Shown here piece after piece: positions 9,078-17,407 of a stretch of DNA of 64,000 bases (position 1 is its first letter; every line of letters begins with the position of its first letter). The translations under genes were made by a program, and so were the position numbers. The notes under the pieces are model-generated. The model had not been told where the DNA came from. It saw nothing but the letters and a program-made list of their open reading frames with translations, and did not search any database. The DNA lies in the NCBI RefSeq assembly GCF_000017405.1, contig NC_009667.1:2342001-2406000 (forward strand). Direction: 5' to 3'. Origin of the DNA: Brucella anthropi ATCC 49188 (GTDB lineage: Bacteria > Pseudomonadota > Alphaproteobacteria > Rhizobiales > Rhizobiaceae).

Positions 9078-10001
9078 GTGCCGCAGTCAGCAAATTTTCG
9101 CGCAAGTATTTTCATGCTTCTCGCCATGGGTACCTTCACCATCGGCGATACGATCACAAAATACCTCCTGACCGAGATGAACAGCGGACAGTACATGCTG
9201 ATCCGAGGCATATTCGCCACGGTGCTGATCGGTTTGCTCGCCTGGCGCCACGGTGCATTGCGCAATCTGTCGCTTGAAAAGATGACGATCCTGCGCGTCG
9301 TAGGCGAAGTTGTCGCCACCATCACCTATATTTATTCGCTCGGCCATCTCTCGCAGGCATTCTGTTCGGCTGTCTTTCAGGCAACGCCGCTTGTCGTGAC
9401 GCTTGGAGCGGCACTCTTCCTGAAGGAAAAAGTGGGCTGGCGTCGCTGGTCCTGTATTCTTGTCGGTCTTGTCGGGGTCCTCATCATCATCCGGCCCGGA
9501 ACGGATGGTGCTGCAAGCCTTGCTGCCGTCGCTGTACTTCTTGCCAGCGTAGGCTTTGCCGCCACGCGGGATATCGCCACACGCCGTGTGCCCGCTCACG
9601 TGCCGACCCTCTATCTCTCGACATTGACCGCAGGCGCGATAACATTGACCGGCGGCGCACTGACCGTTCCAATGGGCGGATGGCAGCCCGTTGGAATTAC
9701 AGCAGTCGGCGCCATGGCCATTGCCGCTGTCCTTCTCCTCGTCGGATATCACTTCATCATTCTGGCCATGCGTGAAGGTGAAGTGTCATTCGTTTCCCCG
9801 TTCCGCTATTCCAGCCTGCTTTGGGCGATCGGCCTCAGCACTTTGATTTTTGGCGAAGCGCCCGACATATATACGATCATGGGATCGGTTCTGGTGGTCG
9901 GAAGTGGCGTCTATATGGTCTATCGTGAAAACGTGTTGAAGAAGCGGGAGCGCAACAAAAGCACATTGGCGACGATCCCGACCGGCGTGGAACCCTCATG
10001 A
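9078..10001 (+). CDS. DMT-superfamily (EamA) membrane transporter
   Basis: A 307-residue inner-membrane protein made of two EamA repeats with about ten hydrophobic helices; the internal repeat is visible as helices near 5-140 and 150-285. Translation starts at GTG. Its stop overlaps the mobA start by four bases (ATGA), so the two genes are translationally coupled. This suggests co-expression with molybdopterin guanylylation, but nothing shows that the carrier moves a molybdenum compound. DMT carriers export a wide range of metabolites. Confidence 0.85.
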   Translation: MPQSANFRASIFMLLAMGTFTIGDTITKYLLTEMNSGQYMLIRGIFATVLIGLLAWRHGALRNLSLEKMTILRVVGEVVATITYIYSLGHLSQAFCSAVFQATPLVVTLGAALFLKEKVGWRRWSCILVGLVGVLIIIRPGTDGAASLAAVAVLLASVGFAATRDIATRRVPAHVPTLYLSTLTAGAITLTGGALTVPMGGWQPVGITAVGAMAIAAVLLLVGYHFIILAMREGEVSFVSPFRYSSLLWAIGLSTLIFGEAPDIYTIMGSVLVVGSGVYMVYRENVLKKRERNKSTLATIPTGVEPS

Positions 10002-10630
10002 TTGCAGGCGCAATCATCGCTGGTGGGCTCTCCAGCCGCATGCAACAAGGCGGCGTTGCGGGTGACAAATTCCTTCAGCCGCTCGGCAGCACCGGCACTA
10101 TCATTTCCCATGTCGTCAGAAGGATCAAACCGCAGGTCGAAGCGCTCGTCATCAATGCGAATAGCGATGATCCCCGCCTGACTGATCTCGGCGTGCCGGT
10201 GATCAAGGACCTGCCAGCGGAACATGGCGGCCCGCTGATCGGCATTCTGACCGCGCTGACGCAGGCACAAGAGTCCTCATTGCTGCTAACGACAGCAGCC
10301 GATACGCCATTCCTGCCTCGCGACCTCGCGGACCGCCTTCTTGCACGTCGGAACCAAACCGGGGCGCGGATCGTTCTCGCCAGTTCCCTTAACCGGGTCC
10401 ATCCGATTTTCGGACTATGGGAAACCGGACTGGCTGACGAACTCACCGTCTGGCTTACCAATACCAGCAGGGCCAGCGTCTTCGCATTCGCCGAACATAT
10501 CGGATTTGAAACCGTCGATTTTCCGCTTGCCTTCGTTGGCGATAGCCCGGAAACATATGATCCGTTCTTCAATATCAATCGGCCCGACGATCTTGTCGCC
10601 GCCCGAAAACTGGTTGAGGCAATGGAATGA
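9998..10630 (+). CDS. mobA: Molybdenum cofactor guanylyltransferase MobA
   Basis: A 210-residue nucleotidyltransferase that joins GMP to Mo-molybdopterin to give MGD for DMSO-reductase-family enzymes. The GTP-binding start IIAGGLSSRM fits the family, though the following segment QQGGVAGDKF is a few residues longer than the usual GxDK. Later family marks are DLPAEHGGPLIGI, TAADTPFLP and FNINRPDDL. It overlaps the upstream DMT gene and the downstream mobB by four bases each (ATGA), giving a tightly coupled trio. Confidence 0.92.
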   Translation: MIAGAIIAGGLSSRMQQGGVAGDKFLQPLGSTGTIISHVVRRIKPQVEALVINANSDDPRLTDLGVPVIKDLPAEHGGPLIGILTALTQAQESSLLLTTAADTPFLPRDLADRLLARRNQTGARIVLASSLNRVHPIFGLWETGLADELTVWLTNTSRASVFAFAEHIGFETVDFPLAFVGDSPETYDPFFNINRPDDLVAARKLVEAME

Positions 10631-11130
10631 ACCAGAAGCTTTTCGGCATTACCGGCTGGAAAAACTCCGGCAAGACGACAATGACCGAACGTCTGGTCGC
10701 ATGCTTTACGGCACGTGGATACCGTATCGCCACCATCAAGCACGCCCATCATAATTTCGATATCGACCATGAAGGCACCGATTCCTGGCGTCATCGAAAG
10801 GCCGGAGCAGCGGAAGTGGCTATCGTCTCGTCGCAGCGCTACGCAATCATGCATGAAGGTCTCGGCGAAGAAGAACCTTCTCTGTGGGAGATTGCGGCCA
10901 AGCTGGCGCCTTGCGATCTGATTCTGGTCGAGGGCTACAAGCGGGAAACGCACAAGAAAATCGAACTGCGTCGCGAAGGCGGCCATGCCGGGCCAGCTCT
11001 CTCCGTTGACGATCCCGCCATCGTCGCCATTGCCAGCGACCAGCAGCAACCCGGCGAAAAAGTGCCGGTGTTCGGCATCGATGAAATAGAGCAAATAGCC
11101 GATTTCATCGAAGGCGTTATGGGTCTCTGA
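10627..11130 (+). CDS. mobB: Molybdopterin-guanine dinucleotide biosynthesis protein MobB
   Basis: A 167-residue P-loop GTPase-like accessory protein of MGD synthesis. The Walker A segment GWKNSGKTT is at about 9-17, followed by IKHAHHNFDIDHEGTDSWRH and LVEGYKRE, both typical of MobB. It starts inside the last codons of mobA (ATGA overlap) and ends the DMT-mobA-mobB unit. MobB is not strictly needed for cofactor synthesis in species studied, where it raises MobA activity. Confidence 0.93.
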   Translation: MNQKLFGITGWKNSGKTTMTERLVACFTARGYRIATIKHAHHNFDIDHEGTDSWRHRKAGAAEVAIVSSQRYAIMHEGLGEEEPSLWEIAAKLAPCDLILVEGYKRETHKKIELRREGGHAGPALSVDDPAIVAIASDQQQPGEKVPVFGIDEIEQIADFIEGVMGL

Positions 11131-11474
11131 GAGACTCTCTATAATTCCCCTCTTTGACAACACAATTCACCGCTTTCCGGTGAAGGCATGCAGAAAACGC
11201 CGAGGAATTCCCCCCTTGGACACACAATTTAATTACGCAGACCATCTTGCCAACCGTCTCAAAATGGTGGGAATATCGTTTGCAGATCTGATGGTGGGGA
11301 CGGAAGCGCGAAAAAATATTGCGCATGATCGGCTCAACCATCTATTGGTAGTGGCCGGGGGGAATCCGCTACCAAACGTGCAATTTAAAGTTTCACGGTC
11401 GTGACTACCCCTTAAGCGGCTGAACCAGAAGAAATAATCAGGGAACCAGCCAGAACAAAACGAGAGGACTGAAA
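11131..11474. other. Intergenic region with an imperfect direct repeat, upstream of the ABC operon
   Basis: This 344-bp gap holds two imperfect copies of a 26-27-bp unit 63 bp apart: 11143-11169 (AATTCCCCTCTTTGAC then AACACAATTCA) and 11206-11232 (AATTCCCCCCTTGGAC then ACACAATTTAA). It must also contain the promoter of the binding-protein gene. A 74-codon open frame at 11180-11404 has no ribosome site and no protein-like features, so I do not call it a gene. Confidence 0.5.
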
Positions 11475-12281
11475 ATGCGCGTATTGAAGCGTATCGCCGC
11501 TGCGGCATCTGTTGCAGCGCTGGCAATTACGATCGGTAGCATGACTGCCGGTGTTGCAAATGCAGAAGAGCCACTCAAGCTCAAGATCGGCACCGAAGGC
11601 GCCTATCCTCCATTCAACTTCATCAAGCCAGACGGCACCCTCTCGGGCTTCGACGTCGATATCGCCAAGGCGCTCTGCGAAGAAATGAAAGCGCAGTGCG
11701 AATTCGTCACCCAGGAATGGGACGGCGCTATTCCTGCCCTTCAGGCTGGCAAGTTCGACGCCTTCATCGCCTCCATGTCCATCACGGACGAGCGCAAGAA
11801 GCAGGTCGACTTCTCCAACAAATATTACAACACACCTCCCGGCATCGCAGCTCCCAAGGATACCGACATCAAGGGTGTGACCAAGGAGGACCTCGCTGGC
11901 AAGACCATTGGCGTTCAGGTTTCCACCACACACTCCAACTACTCGGAAAAGACTTTTACCGACAGCACGATCAAGGCCTATCCGACAGCTGAGGAATACC
12001 GTCTCGATCTCGCCAATGGCCGTCTCGACGCCGTCAACGACGATAGCGTGACACTGGCCGAATGGCTGAAGTCGCCGGATGGCGCCTGCTGCAAGATGGT
12101 CGGCACTTTCCCGCCGGTTATCGAGATCCACGGTCCGGGCGCTGGCGTTGCCTTCAAGAAGGGCCGTCCGGAGCTGGTTGAAAAATTCAACGCAGCCATC
12201 AAGGCGATCCGCGCAAACGGCAAATACAAGGAAGTCAACGACAAGTACTTTGACTTCGATGCTTATGGCGCCGAAAATTAA
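11475..12281 (+). CDS. Periplasmic basic amino-acid ABC transporter binding protein
   Basis: A 268-residue solute-binding protein of family 3 (HisJ/ArgT/lysine-arginine-ornithine type). It has a signal peptide (about 1-31, ending GVANAEE), then LKIGTEGAYPPFNF, SGFDVDIAKALCEEM and the late motif ANGKYKEVNDKYF. The arrangement of ligand-loop residues (AYPPF, DWDG-like QEWDGAIPAL, ASMSITDERKK) fits polar or basic amino acids. AGGA lies eight bases before the ATG. It heads the transport operon and is separated from the permeases by a stable hairpin, which usually allows more binding protein than membrane protein. The exact substrate is inferred from the family. Confidence 0.9.
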   Translation: MRVLKRIAAAASVAALAITIGSMTAGVANAEEPLKLKIGTEGAYPPFNFIKPDGTLSGFDVDIAKALCEEMKAQCEFVTQEWDGAIPALQAGKFDAFIASMSITDERKKQVDFSNKYYNTPPGIAAPKDTDIKGVTKEDLAGKTIGVQVSTTHSNYSEKTFTDSTIKAYPTAEEYRLDLANGRLDAVNDDSVTLAEWLKSPDGACCKMVGTFPPVIEIHGPGAGVAFKKGRPELVEKFNAAIKAIRANGKYKEVNDKYFDFDAYGAEN

Positions 12282-12298
12282 TCAAAACTGACACCTAT

Positions 12299-12327
12299 GC
12301 GCCGGTTTGCTTTCCGCAAATCGGCGC
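12299..12327 (+). other. Intercistronic mRNA hairpin after the binding-protein gene
   Basis: A 12-bp stem (GCGCCGGTTTGC/GCAAATCGGCGC, one G-T pair) with a 5-nt loop in the gap between binding protein and permease genes. There is no T-run, so it more likely protects the upstream mRNA or partly attenuates than terminates. Confidence 0.65.
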
Positions 12328-12424
12328 AAAACATTTGTATGGGCATGCCGTACAAGCCTTGTCGGGCAAAGCCTCGCAGGCGATAAAAACATAGGCAAAT
12401 GCCTTTAGGAAAAAGAATAGGCGC

Positions 12425-13147
12425 ATGGAACACTACGCCACTTTGTTGAGTTTCGGCCCCGACGGATGGGGTGCCAGTATTGCCTGGGGGCTTCTGGTAA
12501 CCGTCTCGCTGGCTCTCGCAACACTCCCCGTTGGTCTCGCACTCGGATTTCTAGTTGCTATCGGCAAGCAGTCCACCGAACCATCGATCCGGCTCGCTTC
12601 AAACATTTACACGACGATCTTTCGTGGTTTGCCTGAGCTTCTAACCCTCTTTCTCGTTTATTTCGGCGCCTCTCTCGGGTTGCAACGGCTTCTCAGTCTG
12701 TTCGGCATCGAAGCGAATGTGGAAATCAATGCGTTCGGCGCCGGTATGGTTGCGCTAGGCTTCGTCTTCTCTTCCTATTCGAGCGAAGTCTTCCTTTCGG
12801 CGTTTCGCGCAATTCCGCGCGGGCAGTATGAAGGCGGTTATGCAGTTGGCCTGTCGCACTGGCAGACCATGCGCAAGGTCATCCTGCCGCAGTTGATCCG
12901 CATCGCCCTGCCCGGCCTTGCCAATCTTTGGCTGGTGCTGCTCAAGGATACGTCGCTGGTTTCGGTTATCACATTGTCCGATATTCTGCGGCAAACCTCC
13001 ATCGCGGCACGCGTGACCAAGGAACCATTTCTGTTCTTCGGCATAGCCTGCCTGCTCTATCTGGTTCTCGCAATCATCTCGTCCTACTTCATCAATCGCA
13101 TTGCCCGCTGGGCTGATGCGGGCGCCAACCGGTCGCGAGGTGCATGA
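12425..13147 (+). CDS. Amino-acid ABC transporter permease, HisQ-like
   Basis: A 240-residue inner-membrane permease of the polar amino-acid uptake class (HisM/HisQ/GlnP family). Hydrophobic helices are visible across its length, and the cytoplasmic EAA loop that contacts the ATPase appears as EGGYAVGLSHWQTMRKV near 138-154, followed by ILPQLIRIALPG. It is paired with a second permease starting two bases after its stop. No ATP-binding subunit is encoded next to them. Confidence 0.92.
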   Translation: MEHYATLLSFGPDGWGASIAWGLLVTVSLALATLPVGLALGFLVAIGKQSTEPSIRLASNIYTTIFRGLPELLTLFLVYFGASLGLQRLLSLFGIEANVEINAFGAGMVALGFVFSSYSSEVFLSAFRAIPRGQYEGGYAVGLSHWQTMRKVILPQLIRIALPGLANLWLVLLKDTSLVSVITLSDILRQTSIAARVTKEPFLFFGIACLLYLVLAIISSYFINRIARWADAGANRSRGA

Positions 13148-13148
13148 T

Positions 13149-13982
13149 ATGAGCCAGACTGTTTCCACTACGACAATTCCCGCGATGGCTCCGCCACCCG
13201 TCATCAAGCAATGGACGCGGATGCGCATTGCCGGCCATATCATCGTTGCCTTCTGGTTCCTTCTTTTCGCTGGCCTTGCGATCTATCTCTACAATGCATG
13301 GCGTATCGATCTGTTTGAAACCTATGGGCCACGCTACTGGTCCGGGCTTCTGATAACGCTGAAACTGGTTGCCGTATCGATTGTCATAGGCGCCCTGCTC
13401 TCGCTACCGATCACGGCCGCGCGCATGTCCAACAATCGCTGGCTGCGCGGAATTGCTTTCGGCTATGTCTATTTCTTCCGCGGCACGCCGCTGCTGGCGC
13501 AGACATTCCTTATCTATTATGGCTTCGGCACCTTCCGTCCTTTTCTGGAAAGCATCGGGCTCTGGGTGTTTTTCCGCGATGCGTGGAATTGCGCCATTCT
13601 GGCGTTTTCGCTCAACACGGCAGCCTACCAGGCTGAAATCCTGCGCGGCGCTATCCAGAGTGTGGCGCTGGGCCAATGGGAAGGCGCTGCGGCGCTTGGC
13701 ATTTCGAAGCGTGTGACGTTCTGGAAGGTCATTCTTCCGCAGGCGCTCATCGTGGCGTTGCGTCCTTACGGCAACGAAATCATCCTGATGATCAAGGGCT
13801 CGGCCATTGTAGCTATCATCACCGTACTTGACCTGATGGGTGAAACGCGCCGCGCCTATTCGCGGACATTCGATTTCCAGACTTATCTCTGGGCTGCAGT
13901 CATTTATCTGCTTATCGTCGAATGCCTGCGGCACGTTTGGGATTTCCTCGAACGAAGGCTGACCCGCCATCTCATTCGTTAG
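13149..13982 (+). CDS. Amino-acid ABC transporter permease, HisM-like
   Basis: The second permease of the transporter, 277 residues. The EAA loop EGAAALGISKRVTFWKV is followed by ILPQALIVALRPYGNE, matching HisM-type subunits. I chose the ATG at 13149 because it has GAGG upstream and directly follows the first permease's stop; an earlier in-frame ATG at 13101 would overlap that gene by 47 bp. The operon ends here at a repeat element, without the HisP-type ATPase that normally completes such a system. Confidence 0.92.
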   Translation: MSQTVSTTTIPAMAPPPVIKQWTRMRIAGHIIVAFWFLLFAGLAIYLYNAWRIDLFETYGPRYWSGLLITLKLVAVSIVIGALLSLPITAARMSNNRWLRGIAFGYVYFFRGTPLLAQTFLIYYGFGTFRPFLESIGLWVFFRDAWNCAILAFSLNTAAYQAEILRGAIQSVALGQWEGAAALGISKRVTFWKVILPQALIVALRPYGNEIILMIKGSAIVAIITVLDLMGETRRAYSRTFDFQTYLWAAVIYLLIVECLRHVWDFLERRLTRHLIR

Positions 13983-14052
13983 AGATCACTAAACCGGCAT
14001 AAAACCAAAATATCGCCCCCGGCAGTCTTGCAGCTTCCGGGGGCGATCTGTT

Positions 14053-14156
14053 TAGAGCGCATTTCGATCTGATTGGATCAGATCGGCGCTCTAAATATTT
14101 GTTTTAACGCGCATCTTTTCCGAAAACCGTTTCACACTTTTCGGGATGCGCTCTAG
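14053..14156. repeat. About 100-bp palindromic intergenic repeat, copy B
   Basis: A full copy bounded by TAGAGCGC and GCGCTCTAGA. It contains the perfect inner palindrome CGATCTGAT-TGG-ATCAGATCG (14065-14085) and the block CCGAAAACCGTTTCACACTT. Same family and orientation as 38102-38202, opposite to 4387-4484. It lies between the permease and GST genes. Confidence 0.85.
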
Positions 14157-14192
14157 AATACAGCTTCCAACAGTAAGGTAACAGGTTGAGTC

Positions 14193-14813
14193 ATGCTGAA
14201 AATCTGGGGTCGTATCAATTCCACGAATGTGAAGAAGGCGCTCTGGACAGCGCGCGAACTCAATCTCGACTATGAACAGATCAATGTCGGTGGCCAGTTC
14301 GGTGGATTGAAAGATCCGGCTTACCTCGCACGCAATCCGAATGGGCTGATCCCCTTGCTGGAAGACGGCGACACAGTGCTGTGGGAATCCAATACCATCA
14401 CGCGGTATCTCGCGGCAGCTTACGGCAAAGGCACACTGTGGATCGAAGATCCAGCCAAGCGCGCGCAGGCCGAAAAATGGATGGATTGGGCTTCCGCATC
14501 CTTCTACACCAATTTCAGCAACGTCATGAAGCATCTGATCCGGCTGCCGGAAGCTGAACGCGATCCAGCCATTCTGGAACAAGGTCTTCAGGGCCTTGCG
14601 CAATCAATGCAGATTGCCAACGAGGGCTTGAAGGAAGCTCCCTGGTTCTCGGGCGAGAACTTCGGTATCGGTGATATTCCCACCGGATGCTACGCCTATG
14701 CCTGGTTTGAGTTTCCAATTGAGCGCCCATCTCTTCCGCATCTTGAAGACTGGTATGGCCGCCTCAAACAGCGTCCGGCCTATCAGGCGGCCGTTATGAC
14801 GCCTCTCACCTGA
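14193..14813 (+). CDS. Glutathione S-transferase family protein
   Basis: A 206-residue cytosolic GST. The N-terminal thioredoxin-like domain (about 1-78) contains GRINSTNVKKALW, where a serine or asparagine would activate glutathione, the cis-proline region NPNGLIPLLEDGD and the glutathione gamma-glutamyl site WESNTITRYLA. The C-terminal helical domain (about 85-200) includes the N-capping segment GENFGIGDIPTGCYAYAW. It lies 29 bp before a beta-hydroxyacid dehydrogenase gene and is probably co-transcribed with it. Substrate unknown. Confidence 0.9.
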   Translation: MLKIWGRINSTNVKKALWTARELNLDYEQINVGGQFGGLKDPAYLARNPNGLIPLLEDGDTVLWESNTITRYLAAAYGKGTLWIEDPAKRAQAEKWMDWASASFYTNFSNVMKHLIRLPEAERDPAILEQGLQGLAQSMQIANEGLKEAPWFSGENFGIGDIPTGCYAYAWFEFPIERPSLPHLEDWYGRLKQRPAYQAAVMTPLT

Positions 14814-14842
14814 TTTCTAGAAATATCCAGAGGAATGAACGA

Positions 14843-15724
14843 ATGACGACATCCGCTAAAGTCGCCTTTCTGGGCCTGGGTGTCATGGGTTATCCCATGG
14901 CAGCTCACCTCAAGAACAAGGGCGGTCACGACGTCACGGTTTATAACCGCACGACGGCAAAAGCCGAAAAATGGGCCAAGGAATTCGGGGGCAACTTTGC
15001 CGCGACACCTGCCGAAGCCGTGCGCGATGCAGATTTTGTTTTTGCCTGTGTCGGCAACGATGATGACCTTCGTTCCGTAACCATCGGCCCGGATGGCGCC
15101 TTCTCAACCATGAAGAAGGACGCGATCTTCATCGACAACACAACAGCCTCTGCGGAGGTTGCTCGTGAACTGGATATCGAAGCACAGAAGCGCGGCTTTC
15201 ATTTCATCGACGCCCCCGTCTCCGGTGGTCAGGCCGGCGCCGAGAACGGCATTCTCACGGTAATGGTCGGCGCGCCGGAAGCCGTTTTCGAGCGGGCCCG
15301 GCCAGTTATCGATGCTTATGCGCGTATGGTCGGCCTCATGGGACCGGTCGGCTCGGGCCAGCTTGCCAAGATGGTCAACCAGATCTGCATTGCCGGTCTC
15401 GTTCAGGGACTGGCCGAAGGTATCCATTTCGGCAAGAAAGCTGGTCTCGATATCGAAAAACTGATCTCGGTGATCTCGAAAGGCGCCGCTGGCTCCTGGC
15501 AGATGGAAAACCGGTCCGGCACCATGAACCAGGGCAAATATGATTTCGGCTTTGCCGTCGACTGGATGCGCAAAGACCTTGGCATCTGCCTTGAGGAAGC
15601 TGACCGTAATGGCGCACTTCTGCCTGTGACCGCCCTCGTGGACCAGTTCTATAAGGAAGTGCAGAAGATCGGTGGCAGCCGCTGGGACACATCTTCATTG
15701 CTTGCGCGGCTGGAACAGCCCTGA
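14843..15724 (+). CDS. NAD(P)-dependent beta-hydroxyacid dehydrogenase (GarR/HIBADH family)
   Basis: A 293-residue enzyme of the 3-hydroxyisobutyrate / 2-hydroxy-3-oxopropionate (tartronate semialdehyde) reductase family. The Rossmann motif GLGVMGYPMA is at 11-20, the substrate-binding signature DAPVSGGQAGAENG near 123-136, and the catalytic lysine in GQLAKMVNQ is K176. These are all expected family landmarks. It follows a GST gene by 29 bp and ends at a strong terminator. Which hydroxyacid it uses cannot be decided from motifs; names in this family are often unreliable. Confidence 0.9.
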   Translation: MTTSAKVAFLGLGVMGYPMAAHLKNKGGHDVTVYNRTTAKAEKWAKEFGGNFAATPAEAVRDADFVFACVGNDDDLRSVTIGPDGAFSTMKKDAIFIDNTTASAEVARELDIEAQKRGFHFIDAPVSGGQAGAENGILTVMVGAPEAVFERARPVIDAYARMVGLMGPVGSGQLAKMVNQICIAGLVQGLAEGIHFGKKAGLDIEKLISVISKGAAGSWQMENRSGTMNQGKYDFGFAVDWMRKDLGICLEEADRNGALLPVTALVDQFYKEVQKIGGSRWDTSSLLARLEQP

Positions 15725-15743
15725 GACAAACGATCCTCAACAA

Positions 15744-15768
15744 AAAAGCCCGGCATTGCCGGGCTTTT
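15744..15768. terminator. Bidirectional terminator after the dehydrogenase gene
   Basis: An 11-bp stem AAAAGCCCGGC/GCCGGGCTTTT with a 3-nt loop, between convergent dehydrogenase and FadL-type genes. Confidence 0.92.
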
Positions 15769-15787
15769 CGTTTTCTATGCATCAAGC

Positions 15788-17014
15788 TTAGAACTTGACC
15801 TTTGCAGTGAGCGAAAGAGCGCTGACTAGATCATTACCGAAATCGCCGGTGCTGATCGAATCTCTCAACTCGCCTGAGCCGAGCCAACCGATAGCGCCAG
15901 CCAAACGCACATCAACGACGTCATTCGGCTTGTAGTTGGCTCCCAAACCAAACAGCCAAACGTCGGTCTGAGATGTCCATCCCGTGCTGGTGCCGCGATC
16001 CCACGTCACGGTTGCTGCACCCGACCATTGTTCATTGAACTTGTGGCCCACGCCGCCCGAAACGGTCCAGCCATCCTGATAGTACAGATCCAGCGAGGTG
16101 ATTTTGGTTCCATCCGGCAGGCCGCGATTACCATTCGAAACGAAGGTCGCCTGTTGGATGCTCTTCCAGTCGGTCCATTTAACCGAACCAAAAGCTAGCC
16201 AATCAGGTGCGATACCCGTCTGGAACTTGAATTCAACCGACTGTGGAGCAGCAATATCGTTCGTCACATTCAAGGGTACGCCCTGTCCTGTGAGCGGGTT
16301 CAGCATGAGATTGTCAATGGTACCGTCGAGGTTGTACTTGACCTCAGACTGATAGACGAGAGACGCTCTCATCGCATATTCAGGGATTTCGTAGGCCGCG
16401 CCCAGACGCCAGCCAACCGAGCCGTCTTCTACATCAAGTGTAGCGACGCGGAAATTGCCTCTGAATGCGGTCGTCGGAGGGATCAGGCGAGTTTGATAGC
16501 CCTTAAGTTCCTGATAGCTAACGCCGCCCAGAATTCTGAAATACGACTTTTCGCCGACGGCAAACCGGTACGAACAGTTTAAGCCAAAGTCGCGCGACGA
16601 AATTTTCTGCTCAATCGCAGTGAAGGAGCGAAGGGTATTGAGGCCTACATCGGTCTCGATTCCCCATGGCTCCCGGTATTGGGCGGCACAAGCCAGATCG
16701 TCGGTCAAATCGAACTTGGCAGATACTTTTGGTACCCAGTAAGTCTTTGCTTCGTCGACTGAAGTTGACCAAGGCTTGCCCCGATCCGGTCCATAAGGAA
16801 CGACTGGCGGGGTCGCAACACCGGGGTTCGCACGAATATTTTTCAGTTTGCGTTGAGGCATAACTACCGTCGCACCAGCTTCGACAGCAGTTCCCTTTTC
16901 GAAGAGAATATCGAAATCCTGCGAGCTACGCTCGAAGCCGCCTGCATTGGCAGCAACCGCGCTTCCAAGGAGAGCTGCGACCATTCCTGCCATTTTCACG
17001 CGCTGTACACTCAT
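15788..17014 (-). CDS. OmpP1/FadL-family outer-membrane protein
   Basis: Probable outer-membrane beta-barrel for hydrophobic compounds such as long-chain fatty acids. The 408-residue product has a signal peptide (MSVQRVKMAGMVAALLGSAV, cleavage near ANA-GG), then GGFERSSQDFDILFEKG, which is typical of the FadL plug start. Alternating amphipathic strands follow, and the chain ends in a barrel-like KVKF. The ATG at 17014 has GGGAGG seven bases upstream; longer in-frame extensions lack one. It is monocistronic. Substrate is inferred from the family only. Confidence 0.88.
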   Translation of the reverse strand: MSVQRVKMAGMVAALLGSAVAANAGGFERSSQDFDILFEKGTAVEAGATVVMPQRKLKNIRANPGVATPPVVPYGPDRGKPWSTSVDEAKTYWVPKVSAKFDLTDDLACAAQYREPWGIETDVGLNTLRSFTAIEQKISSRDFGLNCSYRFAVGEKSYFRILGGVSYQELKGYQTRLIPPTTAFRGNFRVATLDVEDGSVGWRLGAAYEIPEYAMRASLVYQSEVKYNLDGTIDNLMLNPLTGQGVPLNVTNDIAAPQSVEFKFQTGIAPDWLAFGSVKWTDWKSIQQATFVSNGNRGLPDGTKITSLDLYYQDGWTVSGGVGHKFNEQWSGAATVTWDRGTSTGWTSQTDVWLFGLGANYKPNDVVDVRLAGAIGWLGSGELRDSISTGDFGNDLVSALSLTAKVKF

Positions 17015-17336
17015 AATGTCCTCCCAAACAGCAACGGTATTAACGTTGACGGAAACGTAAATCAGGAAGGATTCAGGCCGCAAGTCGCATTAATTTGGAT
17101 TAGCATCATCGTACTTTCGGAGCATTCGTCAAAAATGGCTAAAACATCAAATATCATGCCACTTCATTAGCAAAAATCGCCCGACACATGGCAAAACAGG
17201 CCCAAATCGGCCAATTTTCCGCCTCTTTTTTGCCTTGTTGCGAAAGCGCAACATTGGTCGAAAACAATCGAAACCAGAGTTCGATCTACCGGTCCAACCC
17301 TTGAAACGGGTCCAAACTCCGTCCAGCCGCATGAAA
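17015..17336. other. Intergenic region upstream of the FadL-type gene
   Basis: About 320 bp holding the promoter side of the outer-membrane protein gene. I see no gene, repeat or clear operator; short open frames on the minus strand have no ribosome sites. Confidence 0.4.
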
Positions 17337-17371
17337 AACGCCCGACAGTGAAATGCACTGTCGGGCGTTTG
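17337..17371 (-). terminator. Terminator of valS
   Basis: A perfect 15-bp stem (AAACGCCCGACAGTG/CACTGTCGGGCGTTT) with a 5-nt loop. On the minus strand it is followed by TTTTTC, 37 bp after the valS stop. Confidence 0.92.
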
Positions 17372-17407
17372 ATTCGATAGGGAGTCGTTTTCTGATGTCA
17401 GGTCAAA

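Noticed and set aside
10075..11163. A 362-codon minus-strand open frame over mobA and mobB
   Set aside because: mobA and mobB carry clear family motifs on the plus strand, and this frame has none.
11180..11404. Possible 74-residue gene before the ABC operon
   Set aside because: No ribosome site, overlaps the direct repeat, and reads as random composition.
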